Notes: generated by a model not told the origin, from the letters alone. DNA of 64,000 nt from Hyphomicrobiales bacterium (GCA_900473805.1 UCMS01000006.1:295736-359735), one strand, 5' to 3'; counted from the first letter of the stretch, positions 45,089 to 54,371 are shown. Numbers and translations are program-made.

Positions 45089-47001
45089 CACCACATCCCC
45101 TCCCCCTTCATTCGCTCGATCTCCCCGATCGCCCGCTCGCGCTGCCGCTCCCTTCGAATGATCTCGCTCACCGCCGCATCGTCCGACTTGTCGGCATAGC
45201 GGAATTCGCTGTCAGCGTAGCGGTTGATCTCTTGGCAGATCATGTCCATGGTCACCGGACCGCGCAGCTCAGATATCATCGCCTTCTTCTCGTCGTAGCT
45301 CTTGTGAACGAAAGCCTCGGGGCTTTCGAACCAGGCGTCGGGCAGTTCGACATCCATCGCCCGCATCTTGATCGCATCGGTGATGTTCTTGATGGCCCGG
45401 CCGGTGAAACGCGGTTCGGCGAGCTTGATCGCATGCAGATAGGCGCCGACATCGGCGAGCGTTTCGATCTTGCCCTCGCTCTTCTCGAAGCGTTCCCAGA
45501 CGGCCACGAGACCATCTTCCTTGGGACGGTCATGCTCGCCATAGGAGCGGCTGACGGCCTTCTGGATCTCCTGGCCGGCGAACAGCTGGTGGTCGCCGAG
45601 CGGGATCTGATGATTCTTGCCGACGAGCAGCGAGAAGATGTCGATATAGTCCTCGCGCGTCTGCGGCCCATCGACCAGCCAGCGGGCACCGGCGCGCTGG
45701 CGCAGCGCATCGTCGACATTCTCGGGATAGTTGGAGAACATGCCGAAGGTGGCATTGCCCCGAACTACGGTCGAGGCGCCGGCAAAGCTTTCCATCAAGA
45801 CGGCTGTCACCTCGTGCTGACCGGCCGAGGCCCGGTCGTCCGAACGCTTCGCAGTCACCTGGTCGACATCGTCGATCGTGCCGAAGCCGATGACGCGCGG
45901 ATTCAGCACGTTGTTGACGAAGCTTTTGCAATTCTGGCCCGACTTGCCCTGATAGGACGAGATCTGGTCGACGCCGAAATTCTCGTAGTGGAAGGCATAA
46001 CCTGCCATCTTGCAGTAGTCGTTGAGCAGCCCTGCCAGCATCTGGATCAGGATCGTCTTGCCCGTGCCCGGCATACCGTCGCCGATGAAGGTGAAGAGGA
46101 AGCCGCCGAGCTCGACGAAGGGGTTCATCTGCCGGTCGAAATCATAGGCCATCAGCATCTTGGCGAGCTTCAGCGCTTGATACTTGGCAATGTGGTTGCC
46201 GATGATCTCTTCCGGCTTCTTGAAGGTCATCGTGAGCGGCTTCGACTTCGCGCCCGGCACGCCATCGAAACCATCAAGCGTGAAATCGTCCTGATCGACG
46301 CGGATATGGGCGTTCTCGAAGACACCGAGGTGTTCGAAGCGCGCCTTGCGGGTCAGAAGCCCGTCAAGCGCGAGATCGGCCAGACCGCGGACCCGACCGA
46401 TCAGCGTCGCATCGTCGCCCGCGCCCTGCACGGCCGTGTCGATACCGGCGACCATGCTCTTCAGCGCATCCTGGGCGGTATCGAAGAGGAAGTCCGGTTC
46501 GCGGATCCCGTCGAGCTGCTCGCCCTCTCCCGCCACGGTGGACTTGAGGTAGGCAGCAAAGGCAAAGGCCGCGACATAGGCCTGGGAGGCAAGCAAGGCC
46601 TTGAAGCGGGCGGCCTCCTCGCCCTGCAGGGGTGCCGAGATATTGCGGGCCTGCAGGAGTTCAAGCTCGCTCTGCCGGGCAAAGACATCGGCGATCGCGA
46701 GCGCCACCTGGGCGCCGCGCCGAACGCGATAGAGCACGGTGTGCTGGGCCGGCGTCAGAAGCTGATCGGCCGTACCGGTCGACTGGATGGTCTTGGCAAG
46801 CTCGATCTCGCGCGTGCGGCGCACCGAGCCCGTCGAAACGGTGGAGACGAACCGCCGCCCGGTGCCGGCGATCGGGGCGCCAGAGGCGCCGTCGCCCTGA
46901 TCGAGAACGATCACTCGCGTTACCAGTCCCTGGGCGACAGCGAGATGTTTGGCGATATCGTCTTCGCGGAGCGTCGTCAGCCCTGCCGTCAGCTCGCTCA
47001 T
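45088..47001 (-). CDS. AAA+ ATPase, unknown role
   Basis: 637 residues. A long N-terminal region (1-290) has no recognised domain. The AAA+ module has Walker A GDGMPGTGKT (about 307-316), Walker B IGFGTIDDVD (about 371-380), a sensor-like MFSNYPENVDDAL segment (about 421-433) and an Arg-rich RQRAGAR that could supply the Arg finger. The C-terminal part is helical and ends in many charged residues. There is no signal peptide or membrane span, so it is cytoplasmic. It begins 2 bases after the stop of the gene before it (47004), so the two are cotranscribed and translated in step. The target is unknown; a remodelling role for a membrane complex is a guess from the neighbours. Confidence 0.85.
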   Translation of the reverse strand: MSELTAGLTTLREDDIAKHLAVAQGLVTRVIVLDQGDGASGAPIAGTGRRFVSTVSTGSVRRTREIELAKTIQSTGTADQLLTPAQHTVLYRVRRGAQVALAIADVFARQSELELLQARNISAPLQGEEAARFKALLASQAYVAAFAFAAYLKSTVAGEGEQLDGIREPDFLFDTAQDALKSMVAGIDTAVQGAGDDATLIGRVRGLADLALDGLLTRKARFEHLGVFENAHIRVDQDDFTLDGFDGVPGAKSKPLTMTFKKPEEIIGNHIAKYQALKLAKMLMAYDFDRQMNPFVELGGFLFTFIGDGMPGTGKTILIQMLAGLLNDYCKMAGYAFHYENFGVDQISSYQGKSGQNCKSFVNNVLNPRVIGFGTIDDVDQVTAKRSDDRASAGQHEVTAVLMESFAGASTVVRGNATFGMFSNYPENVDDALRQRAGARWLVDGPQTREDYIDIFSLLVGKNHQIPLGDHQLFAGQEIQKAVSRSYGEHDRPKEDGLVAVWERFEKSEGKIETLADVGAYLHAIKLAEPRFTGRAIKNITDAIKMRAMDVELPDAWFESPEAFVHKSYDEKKAMISELRGPVTMDMICQEINRYADSEFRYADKSDDAAVSEIIRRERQRERAIGEIERMKGEGMW

Positions 47002-47003
47002 GC

Positions 47004-48155
47004 TCAGACCTCGCTCACAATCTGGTTTCCTGAAATCACATGCACCTTGAAATTGCCGAAGATCGCCTTGACCTCGTTCGCCGCGTAAAGCGCCTGATAC
47101 GCATCATGCGGCACGAGCGCGTGTTTCTCATAGGTCGAGACACCCATGCGCGCGGCTTCCAGATCATGCGTCTCGATATGGAATTCCTGCGAGGCCGGGG
47201 TCGAGGAGAAGAAGCCTTTCACCGCCGGCTGCTCGCGCTTGGAGAAGACCTCCTGCACGGTCCAGGTCATCACCCAGGCATTCTCAGGCTTACGCACCCG
47301 ATCAAGGATTTCGGTGACCCGGCCGGAATTCTGCGTGAGACCCGTCGAGTAGAGCGGCCCGAGCACGATGCGTCGCACCGACTTCGGATGAAGGTTCGGG
47401 AAATCGCGGTCCATATTGGTCGCGATCGTTGCCGGCGTCAGGGAATAGGCAGAATTCTTCGCGCAGAAATCATCGAAGCTGCGGGCAAGCTCCGGATTGA
47501 GCAGGCCGCCGACCGGCAAAGGGATCTCTACTTCCTCGTTCAGCCCGCCGTCCTCGGTCACGAGGATCTTCGTGACGTTTTCAGAGGAATCCTCGACCGT
47601 CGCCAGATAGATCATCGGCAGCGTAGTCACGCCGTCGAAGGCGGCCCAGCTCACGAGATAGGACGGACGGCGCGACTGCGGGTTGACCGTCACGGCGACG
47701 GTGGTTGGCAGGACGAAGGGCGAGAAGATCTCGCCGGCGCCGACCTGTTCGAGATAGAGCCGTTCAGCGATCTGCTGCTGCAGGGCCGAGGGGAAATCCT
47801 TCTGCCGCAGGATGAAATCGACCATCTCCTCGCGCAGCTTGTCGACATCAGGAATGGTCGAGAGCCGCGTCTGCGCCCCCGCCCGGTCGTTTTCCAGTTC
47901 CAGAACGTTCTGGAAGATCGGAAAGCCGCTTTCCGCCTGGGCGATCTTGAACTGGCCCGTGAAGCCGATCCTGTTCTGCCAGGAGGTGAAGGAGTTCCGC
48001 AGCCGGTCTAGATAGGGCAGCATATGCAGCGTCGGCGGGCCCTTCTCGCCAAAGCGGCGATCGTTCTGCCCGAAGAACTGTTCGAGACCGGCCAGTGCCG
48101 CAGCCATGGTAGCAAAGTAGTGCGACACGGCACTGTTGCGATCGACGACGTTCAT
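47004..48155 (-). CDS. Conserved protein of unknown function in the AAA+ block
   Basis: 383 residues with no signal peptide or membrane segment. No family recognised. It has a mainly alpha/beta look with segments such as LHMLPYLDRLRNSFTSWQNR, KDFPSALQQQIAERL and RRIVLGPLYSTGLT. The ATG at 48155 has GGGAGGGG 6 bases upstream, which decides the start against an in-frame reading 30 bases longer. It lies 79 bases after the coiled-coil gene and 2 bases before the AAA+ gene, so an operon is very likely. A partner or adaptor of the ATPase is a fair guess. Confidence 0.8.
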   Translation of the reverse strand: MNVVDRNSAVSHYFATMAAALAGLEQFFGQNDRRFGEKGPPTLHMLPYLDRLRNSFTSWQNRIGFTGQFKIAQAESGFPIFQNVLELENDRAGAQTRLSTIPDVDKLREEMVDFILRQKDFPSALQQQIAERLYLEQVGAGEIFSPFVLPTTVAVTVNPQSRRPSYLVSWAAFDGVTTLPMIYLATVEDSSENVTKILVTEDGGLNEEVEIPLPVGGLLNPELARSFDDFCAKNSAYSLTPATIATNMDRDFPNLHPKSVRRIVLGPLYSTGLTQNSGRVTEILDRVRKPENAWVMTWTVQEVFSKREQPAVKGFFSSTPASQEFHIETHDLEAARMGVSTYEKHALVPHDAYQALYAANEVKAIFGNFKVHVISGNQIVSEV

Positions 48156-48234
48156 GCCCCTCCCCCGCTTAGACAATCTGCGCATCCGGGAAGCGGCACG
48201 CGGCTAAATCGCCGCGCCCACATTTCCCGCATGA

Positions 48235-49323
48235 TCAGGGCTTCACGTAGTTGGCAGCGTCATGCTTGTCGAGAACCGCCTGGAAGCGCCGGGCGAAAGC
48301 CTCGTCGGCGAGCTTCTTGCGGCGCTGGATGTCCTGCGTGGAGAGCATGTTCTTCTCGTGCAGCTCCAGCAGGTCTCCGATATGCCGCTGGGCAGCCGCA
48401 CCGATGCCGGCCATGGTTTCCTCCGCTGCCGTATCAACCTGGCTGCCGAGCGTGTTGATCCGATGCGCCACATCCTGCTGGGCGGCTGTCTTCAACGAGT
48501 CCTCGAGCGCCTTGTAAAGAACGATGCGCTGTTCGGTGTCGATCGTCAGCTTGTTGATCAGCGTGTTCTGCGCGGCGATCTGGTTGTTCAAGCTGTCCAC
48601 GAAGGTCTGGAACATCGAGGTGTAGCGTTCCAGCGTCTGGCTCTCGGCCAGCAGCTCCTGTTCGCGCGCCTGGGCCTGGTTGTAGTCGGTCGCAAGCTTC
48701 GAGCGCTCGGCTTCCAGCGCCGTGCGCTCCGAGGTGTCGGTCGAGGCTGCGATCTTGTTTTCGATGTCGAGCAGCGCCGGGTTCAGCGTCTCGATCTTCT
48801 TCTGAGTCTCTTCGAGATTGGCAATCGTCTGCTTGCGCCGCTCGATCACCTGCACGAGGCTCGCCTCGGAGGTCTTGTAGCGCTCTTCGAGAACAGTCTT
48901 CTGCTCCTTGAGGATGCCGACGATGCTGTCGGACTTCGCAAGCAGCTCCTGCAGATTGCCGGCGAGCGACATGTTGCGCACGCGCTCCGTACGCATGCGC
49001 TGCGCCTTCTGCTTGGAGAAGATGCCGACGAACTTTTCCATGCCGGAAAAGCTCTTCATGCTTTCGAACTCGGCGCCGAACACATTGGTTGCGTCTTCAA
49101 GCCCGATGATCAGGTCGGCGATATTCGCCTCCATCACCTTCTGCTGGTTGAGGACATCGGAGATCCTGGCATTCTCGATATCGAAATCCTGGCCGGTGAG
49201 CTTGCTGTCGCTCCTGGCCAGCGTGTCGAGCACCACGCCGGACTGCTCGATCTTGCCGCGCATCTCGGAGACGACCTTGCGTGTCTTCTCGATCTCGCTG
49301 TCGAAGGATTGCAAACTCGCCAT
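48235..49323 (-). CDS. Coiled-coil protein, first gene of the AAA+ block
   Basis: 362 residues. Most of the protein from about residue 60 to 320 has coiled-coil character, rich in Glu, Gln, Leu and Lys with long heptad-like runs (for example LEETQKKIETLNPALLDIENKI and ERSKLATDYNQAQAREQELLAE). There is no signal peptide or membrane segment. A loose resemblance to toxic-anion-resistance (TelA) proteins is possible, but not firm. The ATG at 49323 has AGGAGAG upstream. It heads the operon that runs to the DUF2333 gene. Confidence 0.78.
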   Translation of the reverse strand: MASLQSFDSEIEKTRKVVSEMRGKIEQSGVVLDTLARSDSKLTGQDFDIENARISDVLNQQKVMEANIADLIIGLEDATNVFGAEFESMKSFSGMEKFVGIFSKQKAQRMRTERVRNMSLAGNLQELLAKSDSIVGILKEQKTVLEERYKTSEASLVQVIERRKQTIANLEETQKKIETLNPALLDIENKIAASTDTSERTALEAERSKLATDYNQAQAREQELLAESQTLERYTSMFQTFVDSLNNQIAAQNTLINKLTIDTEQRIVLYKALEDSLKTAAQQDVAHRINTLGSQVDTAAEETMAGIGAAAQRHIGDLLELHEKNMLSTQDIQRRKKLADEAFARRFQAVLDKHDAANYVKP

Positions 49324-49469
49324 GTTCTCTCCTGTCCTCATACCGGCGACACGCCGGTCTTGTTGCCACCATAGCGGGTTTCGCCGTGTGGAAAAGCACC
49401 GCATCTCACAAAGCGGAGCACCACCTTTCGATATGGATGGCTCCGTGCTCTGCACAAGAGGCGCTATCA

Positions 49470-49502
49470 GAGAAATGCGACAGCCGCGAAACGGGCTGTC
49501 GC
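49470..49502 (-). terminator. Intrinsic terminator of the cytochrome c gene
   Basis: A 9-bp perfect stem GCGACAGCC/GGCTGTCGC (49477-49502) with an 8-base loop is followed by ATTTCTCT on the minus strand, 20 bases after the cytochrome stop codon. Confidence 0.75.
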
Positions 49503-49521
49503 AGCCGGGAGTCGCAGCCGC

Positions 49522-49908
49522 TTATTGTCCGCCGGCGGCCGGATCCTTCAGATAGGCGATGATGTTGACGAGATCCTCGTCCTTCTTGACGCCGGCAAAC
49601 GCCATCTTGGTGCCCTTGACCACCGCTTTCGGCGCCTTGAGATATTCCGTGAGCAGCGCTTCGTCCCAGACTTTGCCTGCACCGAATTCCGTCATGGCGG
49701 GAGAGTACTTGTAGTCGGCGATCGAGGCCACCGGGCGCCCGACAACGCCCTGCAGCGTCGGACCGACCTTATTCTTGGCTTCGGTCGCGATATGACAGGC
49801 CGAACAGACCTTGAAGACCTTGGCACCGGCGACGGGATCGCCATCGGCAAGGGCCGGCAACGGCAGGGCGAGCGCAGACAACAGCACGAGCATGGAAGAC
49901 GTTTTCAT
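49522..49908 (-). CDS. Class I c-type cytochrome
   Basis: 128 residues. A signal peptide ends near residue 21 (ALAD), so the protein is periplasmic. The single haem-binding site is CSACH (Cys35, Cys38, His39), and the axial Met lies in GTKMAF. It resembles cytochrome c2/c552-like electron carriers. The ATG at 49908 has AGAGGAG 6 bases upstream. It stands alone, with its own terminator. The partner (bc1 complex or an oxidase) cannot be told from the neighbours. Confidence 0.93.
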   Translation of the reverse strand: MKTSSMLVLLSALALPLPALADGDPVAGAKVFKVCSACHIATEAKNKVGPTLQGVVGRPVASIADYKYSPAMTEFGAGKVWDEALLTEYLKAPKAVVKGTKMAFAGVKKDEDLVNIIAYLKDPAAGGQ

Positions 49909-50175
49909 CGAATCTCCTCTTGATCCTTGGGACAGCGCCGGCAAGCGCTGCGCCATCCTGATACCCGTTCGCACGAGACGGCAAGTACGCGCATTGACGC
50001 GCATCAATTCCCACTAATTTTTGGCATTCGCGACATCGACGCCGGAATGCGACAGACAAAGGGATTTCAGGTCGCAAACAGAGGTCCTGCCGCGACGCAA
50101 ACGCGCGCTCATCCTTGCAATTATCCCGTATTGAATGTTGACTTGGGAACTTCAATAAAAAAACGGGAGCCTGAA

Positions 50176-51132
50176 ATGACCACCATCCTCGCTTGTCGCC
50201 GCACCCTCGTCGCCACCGTCTCGCTGCTGGCGCTCTCCGCCATGCCGCTCGCGGCGGCAGAAGCCGAGAGCTGCTCGACCGTCCGCTTCTCCGATGTCGG
50301 CTGGACCGACATCACCGCCACCACCGCGACCGCCTCGGTCATCCTGAAGGCGCTTGGCTACGAACCGACCACCACGGTTCTCTCGGTCCCGGTCACCTAT
50401 TCCTCGCTGAAGAACAAGGACATCGACGTCTTCCTCGGCAACTGGATGCCGACCATGGAAGGCGACATCGCGCCGTATCGCGACGACAAGTCCGTCGAAA
50501 TCTTCGGCCCCAACCTCGAAGGCGCGAAATACACGCTCGCCACCAATGCCAAGGGCGCCGAACTCGGCATCAAGGATTTTGCCGACATCGCCAAGAACGC
50601 CGATGCACTCGGCGGCAAGATCTACGGCATCGAGCCGGGCAATGACGGCAACCGCCTGATCCTCGACATGATCGACGGCAACAAGTTCGATCTCGGCAAG
50701 TTCGAAGTGGTCGAATCCTCCGAACAGGGCATGCTGGCCCAGGTGGCACGTGCCGAAAAGGATGGCGAGCCGGTTGTCTTCCTCGGCTGGGAACCGCATC
50801 CGATGAACGCCAACTTCAAGCTGACCTATCTTTCGGGCGGCGACGACGTCTTCGGACCGAACTTCGGCGGCGCGACGATCTACACCAACACCCGCGCCGG
50901 CTACACCACCGAGTGCCCGAATGTCGGCAAGTTCGTCACCAACCTCAAGTTCTCGCTCCAGATGGAGAACGAGATCATGGGCAAGATCCTGAATGACGGC
51001 GCCGACGCCGAAGCCGCAGCGACCGACTGGCTGAAGGCCAACCCGGCCGTGATCGAACCCTGGCTTGCCGGCGTGACCACGAAGGACGGCGGTGAAGGCC
51101 TGCCGGCGGTGAAGACGGCCCTCGGCCTCTGA
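50176..51132 (+). CDS. choX: Choline ABC transporter, periplasmic binding protein
   Basis: 318 residues. A signal peptide ends near LAAAEAES. The OpuAC/choline-binding form (DVGWTDITATTATASVILKALGYEP, IDVFLGNWMPTMEGDIAPY) is that of ChoX of Sinorhizobium, with Trp and Tyr residues forming the cation cage. The ATG at 50176 has CGGGAGCC upstream. The order X-W-V on one strand matches the rhizobial choline uptake operon. It supplies choline for conversion to glycine betaine. The dehydrogenase at 1.8-4.4 kb acts further down this path. Confidence 0.94.
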   Translation: MTTILACRRTLVATVSLLALSAMPLAAAEAESCSTVRFSDVGWTDITATTATASVILKALGYEPTTTVLSVPVTYSSLKNKDIDVFLGNWMPTMEGDIAPYRDDKSVEIFGPNLEGAKYTLATNAKGAELGIKDFADIAKNADALGGKIYGIEPGNDGNRLILDMIDGNKFDLGKFEVVESSEQGMLAQVARAEKDGEPVVFLGWEPHPMNANFKLTYLSGGDDVFGPNFGGATIYTNTRAGYTTECPNVGKFVTNLKFSLQMENEIMGKILNDGADAEAAATDWLKANPAVIEPWLAGVTTKDGGEGLPAVKTALGL

Positions 51133-51225
51133 GATCAGTCCATCGACACGGACACCGCGCGGACGGAAGGGGGAGCCGGCCGCGCGGTCTCCAGGCAATG
51201 CATCTGAGCCGGTTCGGGGACATCC

Positions 51226-52101
51226 ATGAATTTTCTGACTGACTACAAATTGCCCATCGGGGCATTCTCGAAGAGTTTCGTCGACTGGTTGACGACCAAT
51301 CTCGACGTGCTGTTCAACCTGATCGCGACCATCCTGAGCGCCTCTATCAACGCGATGCTGTTCGTCCTGCAGGGCCCATTCCTAAAGGGCACGGCGCTCG
51401 AACCCTTCTATCCGCTGCTGATGATCCTCCTCTTCTCGCTGTTCGCCTGGGTCATGCGCCGGTCGATGGGCGTCGTCGTCTTCACCTTTCTCGGCCTTCT
51501 CTTGATCTACAACCAGGGCTACTGGAAGGAGACGATGGAAACGCTGGCGCTCGTGCTCGCCGCAGCCGGCGTTTCGATGGTCATCGGCGTGCCGATCGGC
51601 ATCGCTTGCGCCCGCCGTCCCTGGCTCTACACGGCAGTCCGCCCCGTGCTCGACCTGATGCAGACCATCCCGACCTTCGTCTACCTGATTCCGGCCCTCA
51701 TCCTCTTCGGCCTCGGCATGGTACCGGGCCTGATCGCCACGGTCATCTTTGCCATTCCCGCTCCGATCCGTCTGACACGGCTCGGCATCATCTCGACCCC
51801 GCCTTCGCTGGTCGAAGCGGCGATCGCCTTCGGCGCGACCCCGTCCCAGGTGCTGCGCAAGGTGGAACTGCCGTTTGCCACGCCGCAGATCATGGCGGGC
51901 CTCACCCAGACCATCATGCTCTCGCTGTCCATGGTGGTCATTGCCGCGCTCGTCGGCGCCAGCGGCCTCGGCGTGCCCGTCGTGCGCGCGCTGAACACCG
52001 TCAACATCGCTCGTGGTTTCGAGGCAGGCCTCTGCATCGTCATCCTCGCCATCATTCTTGACCGGATCTTCCGGATCCCCGGCATGGGAGACGACGCATG
52101 A
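51226..52101 (+). CDS. choW: Choline ABC transporter, permease
   Basis: 291 residues. About six membrane helices carry the permease EAA-type segment (EAAIAFGATPSQVLRKVELPFATPQI, read in parts). It belongs to the ProW/ChoW group of glycine betaine/choline permeases. Its stop overlaps the choV start by four bases, coupling their translation. Separated from choX by 93 bases. Confidence 0.92.
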   Translation: MNFLTDYKLPIGAFSKSFVDWLTTNLDVLFNLIATILSASINAMLFVLQGPFLKGTALEPFYPLLMILLFSLFAWVMRRSMGVVVFTFLGLLLIYNQGYWKETMETLALVLAAAGVSMVIGVPIGIACARRPWLYTAVRPVLDLMQTIPTFVYLIPALILFGLGMVPGLIATVIFAIPAPIRLTRLGIISTPPSLVEAAIAFGATPSQVLRKVELPFATPQIMAGLTQTIMLSLSMVVIAALVGASGLGVPVVRALNTVNIARGFEAGLCIVILAIILDRIFRIPGMGDDA

Positions 52102-53141
52102 GCGACGCAGTAATCTTCGGCAATGTCGACATCGTCTTCGGCGACAATCCCCAGCGCGCCCTCGACCTCGTCGACAAGGGCAAGACCCGCGACGAGATCG
52201 GCGCTGAAACCGGTCTGGTGCTCGGCGTTGCCGGCGCTTCGCTTTCGGTGAAGGAAGGCGAAATCCTCGTCCTGATGGGTCTCTCCGGCTCCGGCAAATC
52301 GACGCTCCTGCGCGCGGTCAACGGGCTCGCCCCTGTCGTTCGCGGCAATGTCGGGGTCAAGACCGATGCCGGCTTCGTCGATCCCTACAAGGCCTCGGCA
52401 AACGTGCTGCGCGACCTGCGCATGCACACGGTCTCCATGGTCTTCCAGCAGTTCGGCCTTCTCCCTTGGCGCACAGTCGCGGAAAACGTCGGCTTCGGCC
52501 TCGAACTCGCCGGCGTGCCGGATGCCGAGCGCGAGAAGACGGTCGCGATCCAGTTGGAGCTGGTCAATCTGTCGAAATGGGCGGACCGCAAGGTCCAGGA
52601 ACTGTCCGGCGGCATGCAGCAGCGTGTCGGCCTCGCCCGTGCCTTTGCCACCGGCGCGCCGATCCTCCTCATGGACGAACCCTTCTCGGCGCTAGACCCG
52701 TTGATCCGCACCCGCCTGCAGGACGAACTTCTCGAATTCCAGGCACGCCTGAAGAAGACCATCCTCTTCGTCAGCCACGATCTCGACGAGGCCTTCCGCA
52801 TCGGCAACCGCATCGCCATCATGGAAGGTGGGCGCATTATCCAATGCGGTACGCCGCAGGAAATCGTCCAGAACCCGACCAACCAGTATGTCGCTGACTT
52901 TGTGCAGAACATGAACCCGATCAACATGTTGACCGCCGCCGACGTGATGCGCGACGGGGTGACGGGCGAGCAGGGTCAAGTCACAGGTACAACCGCCCCG
53001 CGCACGCCGCTGGTCGACGTGCTGGACGCGCTCGCGCGGCAACCCGGCACGATCGGGGTCGTTGACAACGGCGTCGTCATCGGCACGATCGACGCCCAGG
53101 ATGTCGTGAGCGGCCTGACCAGGCACCGACGCAAGGCCTGA
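52098..53141 (+). CDS. choV: Choline ABC transporter, ATPase
   Basis: 347 residues. ABC motifs are Walker A GLSGSGKST (about 58-66), signature LSGGM (about 166-170; a ProV-type form with Met) and Walker B ILLMDEPFSALDP (about 185-197). A C-terminal regulatory part follows. The start overlaps choW at ATGA. The ATPase drives choline import at the membrane. Confidence 0.92.
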   Translation: MSDAVIFGNVDIVFGDNPQRALDLVDKGKTRDEIGAETGLVLGVAGASLSVKEGEILVLMGLSGSGKSTLLRAVNGLAPVVRGNVGVKTDAGFVDPYKASANVLRDLRMHTVSMVFQQFGLLPWRTVAENVGFGLELAGVPDAEREKTVAIQLELVNLSKWADRKVQELSGGMQQRVGLARAFATGAPILLMDEPFSALDPLIRTRLQDELLEFQARLKKTILFVSHDLDEAFRIGNRIAIMEGGRIIQCGTPQEIVQNPTNQYVADFVQNMNPINMLTAADVMRDGVTGEQGQVTGTTAPRTPLVDVLDALARQPGTIGVVDNGVVIGTIDAQDVVSGLTRHRRKA

Positions 53142-53191
53142 GCCGGCCGGACATCCGTGAACTTCAAGGGGCGGATGCCGGAGACCAGGAC

Positions 53192-53926
53192 ATGACAGAC
53201 AAACCAAAGGTGATTCGCGACACCGACGACGATGCGCGCCGCCAGGCGCGCATTTTGCTGCGCGGCGCGCGGTTCGCGGCCATCGGCGTCATCGATCCCG
53301 AAACCGGCTTCCCCTTCGTCAGCCGTGTGTTGCTCGGCACCGACATCGACGGCGCCGCCGTCATCCTCGTTTCCAACCTGTCGGCGCATACCGGCGCCCT
53401 GCTCGCCGATCCGCGCGCATCGCTGCTGACCGGGGAACCCGCCAAGGGCGATCCGCTCGCCCACCCGCGTCTGACGGTGCAATGCCTAGCCGAAAGCGTC
53501 GAGCGCGACAGCCCCACCCACAAACGCCTGCGCGGTCGTTTCCTCGCCCGCCACCCGAAATCGCAGCTTTACATCGACTTTCCCGACTTCCGGTTTTTCC
53601 GCCTACTCCCCGAACGGGCGAGCCTCAACGGCGGCTTCGGTCGCGCCTATCATTTGGGCAGGGAGGATTTCCTCATACCGATTCCCATCGATAATTTTTG
53701 GGAGGATCAGGCGGCCCTTTTGCGAGATTTAGGGGGGCTGGAGCCCGGCTTGGCGTCGCGGATCGCCACCGAAATTTACCACGCGCCGGACGGAAACTGG
53801 ACGGTCTGCGGCGTCGATTCCCAGGGAATTGACTTGATTTTCAAAGACATGCTAATCCGGCACGAATTTGTGACATCCGTCACAGACAGGGACGAATTAG
53901 AATTAGTGTTACCTAAATCAGAATAA
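53192..53926 (+). CDS. HugZ-family haem-binding/oxygenase-like protein
   Basis: 244 residues. An N-terminal pyridoxamine-oxidase-like split barrel (about 20-150) is followed by a C-terminal DUF2470-type domain. The pattern, including FPFVSRVLLGTD, VSNLSAHTGALLADPRASLL and the C-terminal GIDLIFKDMLIR, fits HugZ/HutZ haem-utilisation proteins, which degrade haem to release iron. Exact activity here is inferred from family. It starts 50 bases after choV, with GGAG ahead of the ATG, but may be independently expressed. NolR-like boxes overlap its 3' end. Confidence 0.85.
   Translation: MTDKPKVIRDTDDDARRQARILLRGARFAAIGVIDPETGFPFVSRVLLGTDIDGAAVILVSNLSAHTGALLADPRASLLTGEPAKGDPLAHPRLTVQCLAESVERDSPTHKRLRGRFLARHPKSQLYIDFPDFRFFRLLPERASLNGGFGRAYHLGREDFLIPIPIDNFWEDQAALLRDLGGLEPGLASRIATEIYHAPDGNWTVCGVDSQGIDLIFKDMLIRHEFVTSVTDRDELELVLPKSE
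53902..53917 (+). promoter_or_regulatory. NolR-type box 1
   Basis: ATTAG-TGTTACCTA-AA fits the published NolR site (A/T)TTAG-N9-A(T/A). It lies at the end of the HugZ-type gene and about 135 bases ahead of the NolR-like gene. Confidence 0.5.
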
Positions 53927-53939
53927 GCGGTACCTTAAA

Positions 53940-53955
53940 TTTAGGCATATACAAT
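53940..53955 (+). promoter_or_regulatory. NolR-type box 2
   Basis: TTTAG-GCATATACA-AT fits (A/T)TTAG-N9-A(T/A), about 95 bases before the NolR-like start in an AT-rich stretch that looks like a promoter. With box 1 it suggests self-regulation, as known for nolR. Confidence 0.55.
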
Positions 53956-54050
53956 TTTATTCTCGTTGATAGACTTAATGTCATATCTAAGGCACCGATT
54001 TTTACCGATTGCCCCTCCCCCAAGGCGCTCGACCAAGGAAAGTTGAACCG

Positions 54051-54371
54051 ATGAAAACAAGAGCTTTGTCCGAACAATCGACCGTTGCTGCAGGCTTGCT
54101 GTCCGCCATGGCAAACCCCAAGCGTCTCATGATCCTCTGCAGTCTCGTCGAGGGTGAGGTTCCGGTCGGCGTTCTGGCGGCCCAGGTGGGCCTGAGCCAG
54201 TCGGCTCTGTCCCAGCACCTCTCCAAGCTGCGCGCGCAGAAGCTGGTGAAGACCCGCCGCGACGCCCAGACCATCTACTATTCTTCGACGTCGGAATCGG
54301 TCATCAAGATCCTGTCGACGCTGGAGAGCATCTACTGCGCACCAATGGCCGCGAGCAAAACCGCCGCCTGA
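54051..54371 (+). CDS. nolR: ArsR-family regulator, NolR-like
   Basis: 106 residues. A winged helix-turn-helix of the ArsR family spans about residues 15-95, with LSAMANPKRLMILCSLVEGEVPVG and GLSQSALSQHLSKLRAQKLVKTRRDAQTIYY, which closely fits rhizobial NolR. The Cys in ILCSLV is not an ArsR metal pair, so it is unlikely to be a metal sensor. NolR represses nodulation and other genes as a dimer at the (A/T)TTAG-N9-A(T/A) site. AAGGAAAG lies 9 bases before the ATG. Two candidate sites for it lie just upstream. Confidence 0.72.
   Translation: MKTRALSEQSTVAAGLLSAMANPKRLMILCSLVEGEVPVGVLAAQVGLSQSALSQHLSKLRAQKLVKTRRDAQTIYYSSTSESVIKILSTLESIYCAPMAASKTAA

Noticed and set aside
44998-47088. Long plus-strand frame opposite the AAA+ gene
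   Set aside because: The minus strand has Walker A and B motifs; the plus frame has no recognisable domain.
48235-49323. Firm assignment of the coiled-coil protein to the TelA tellurite-resistance family
   Set aside because: The resemblance is limited to general heptad-rich composition; no diagnostic motif was identified.
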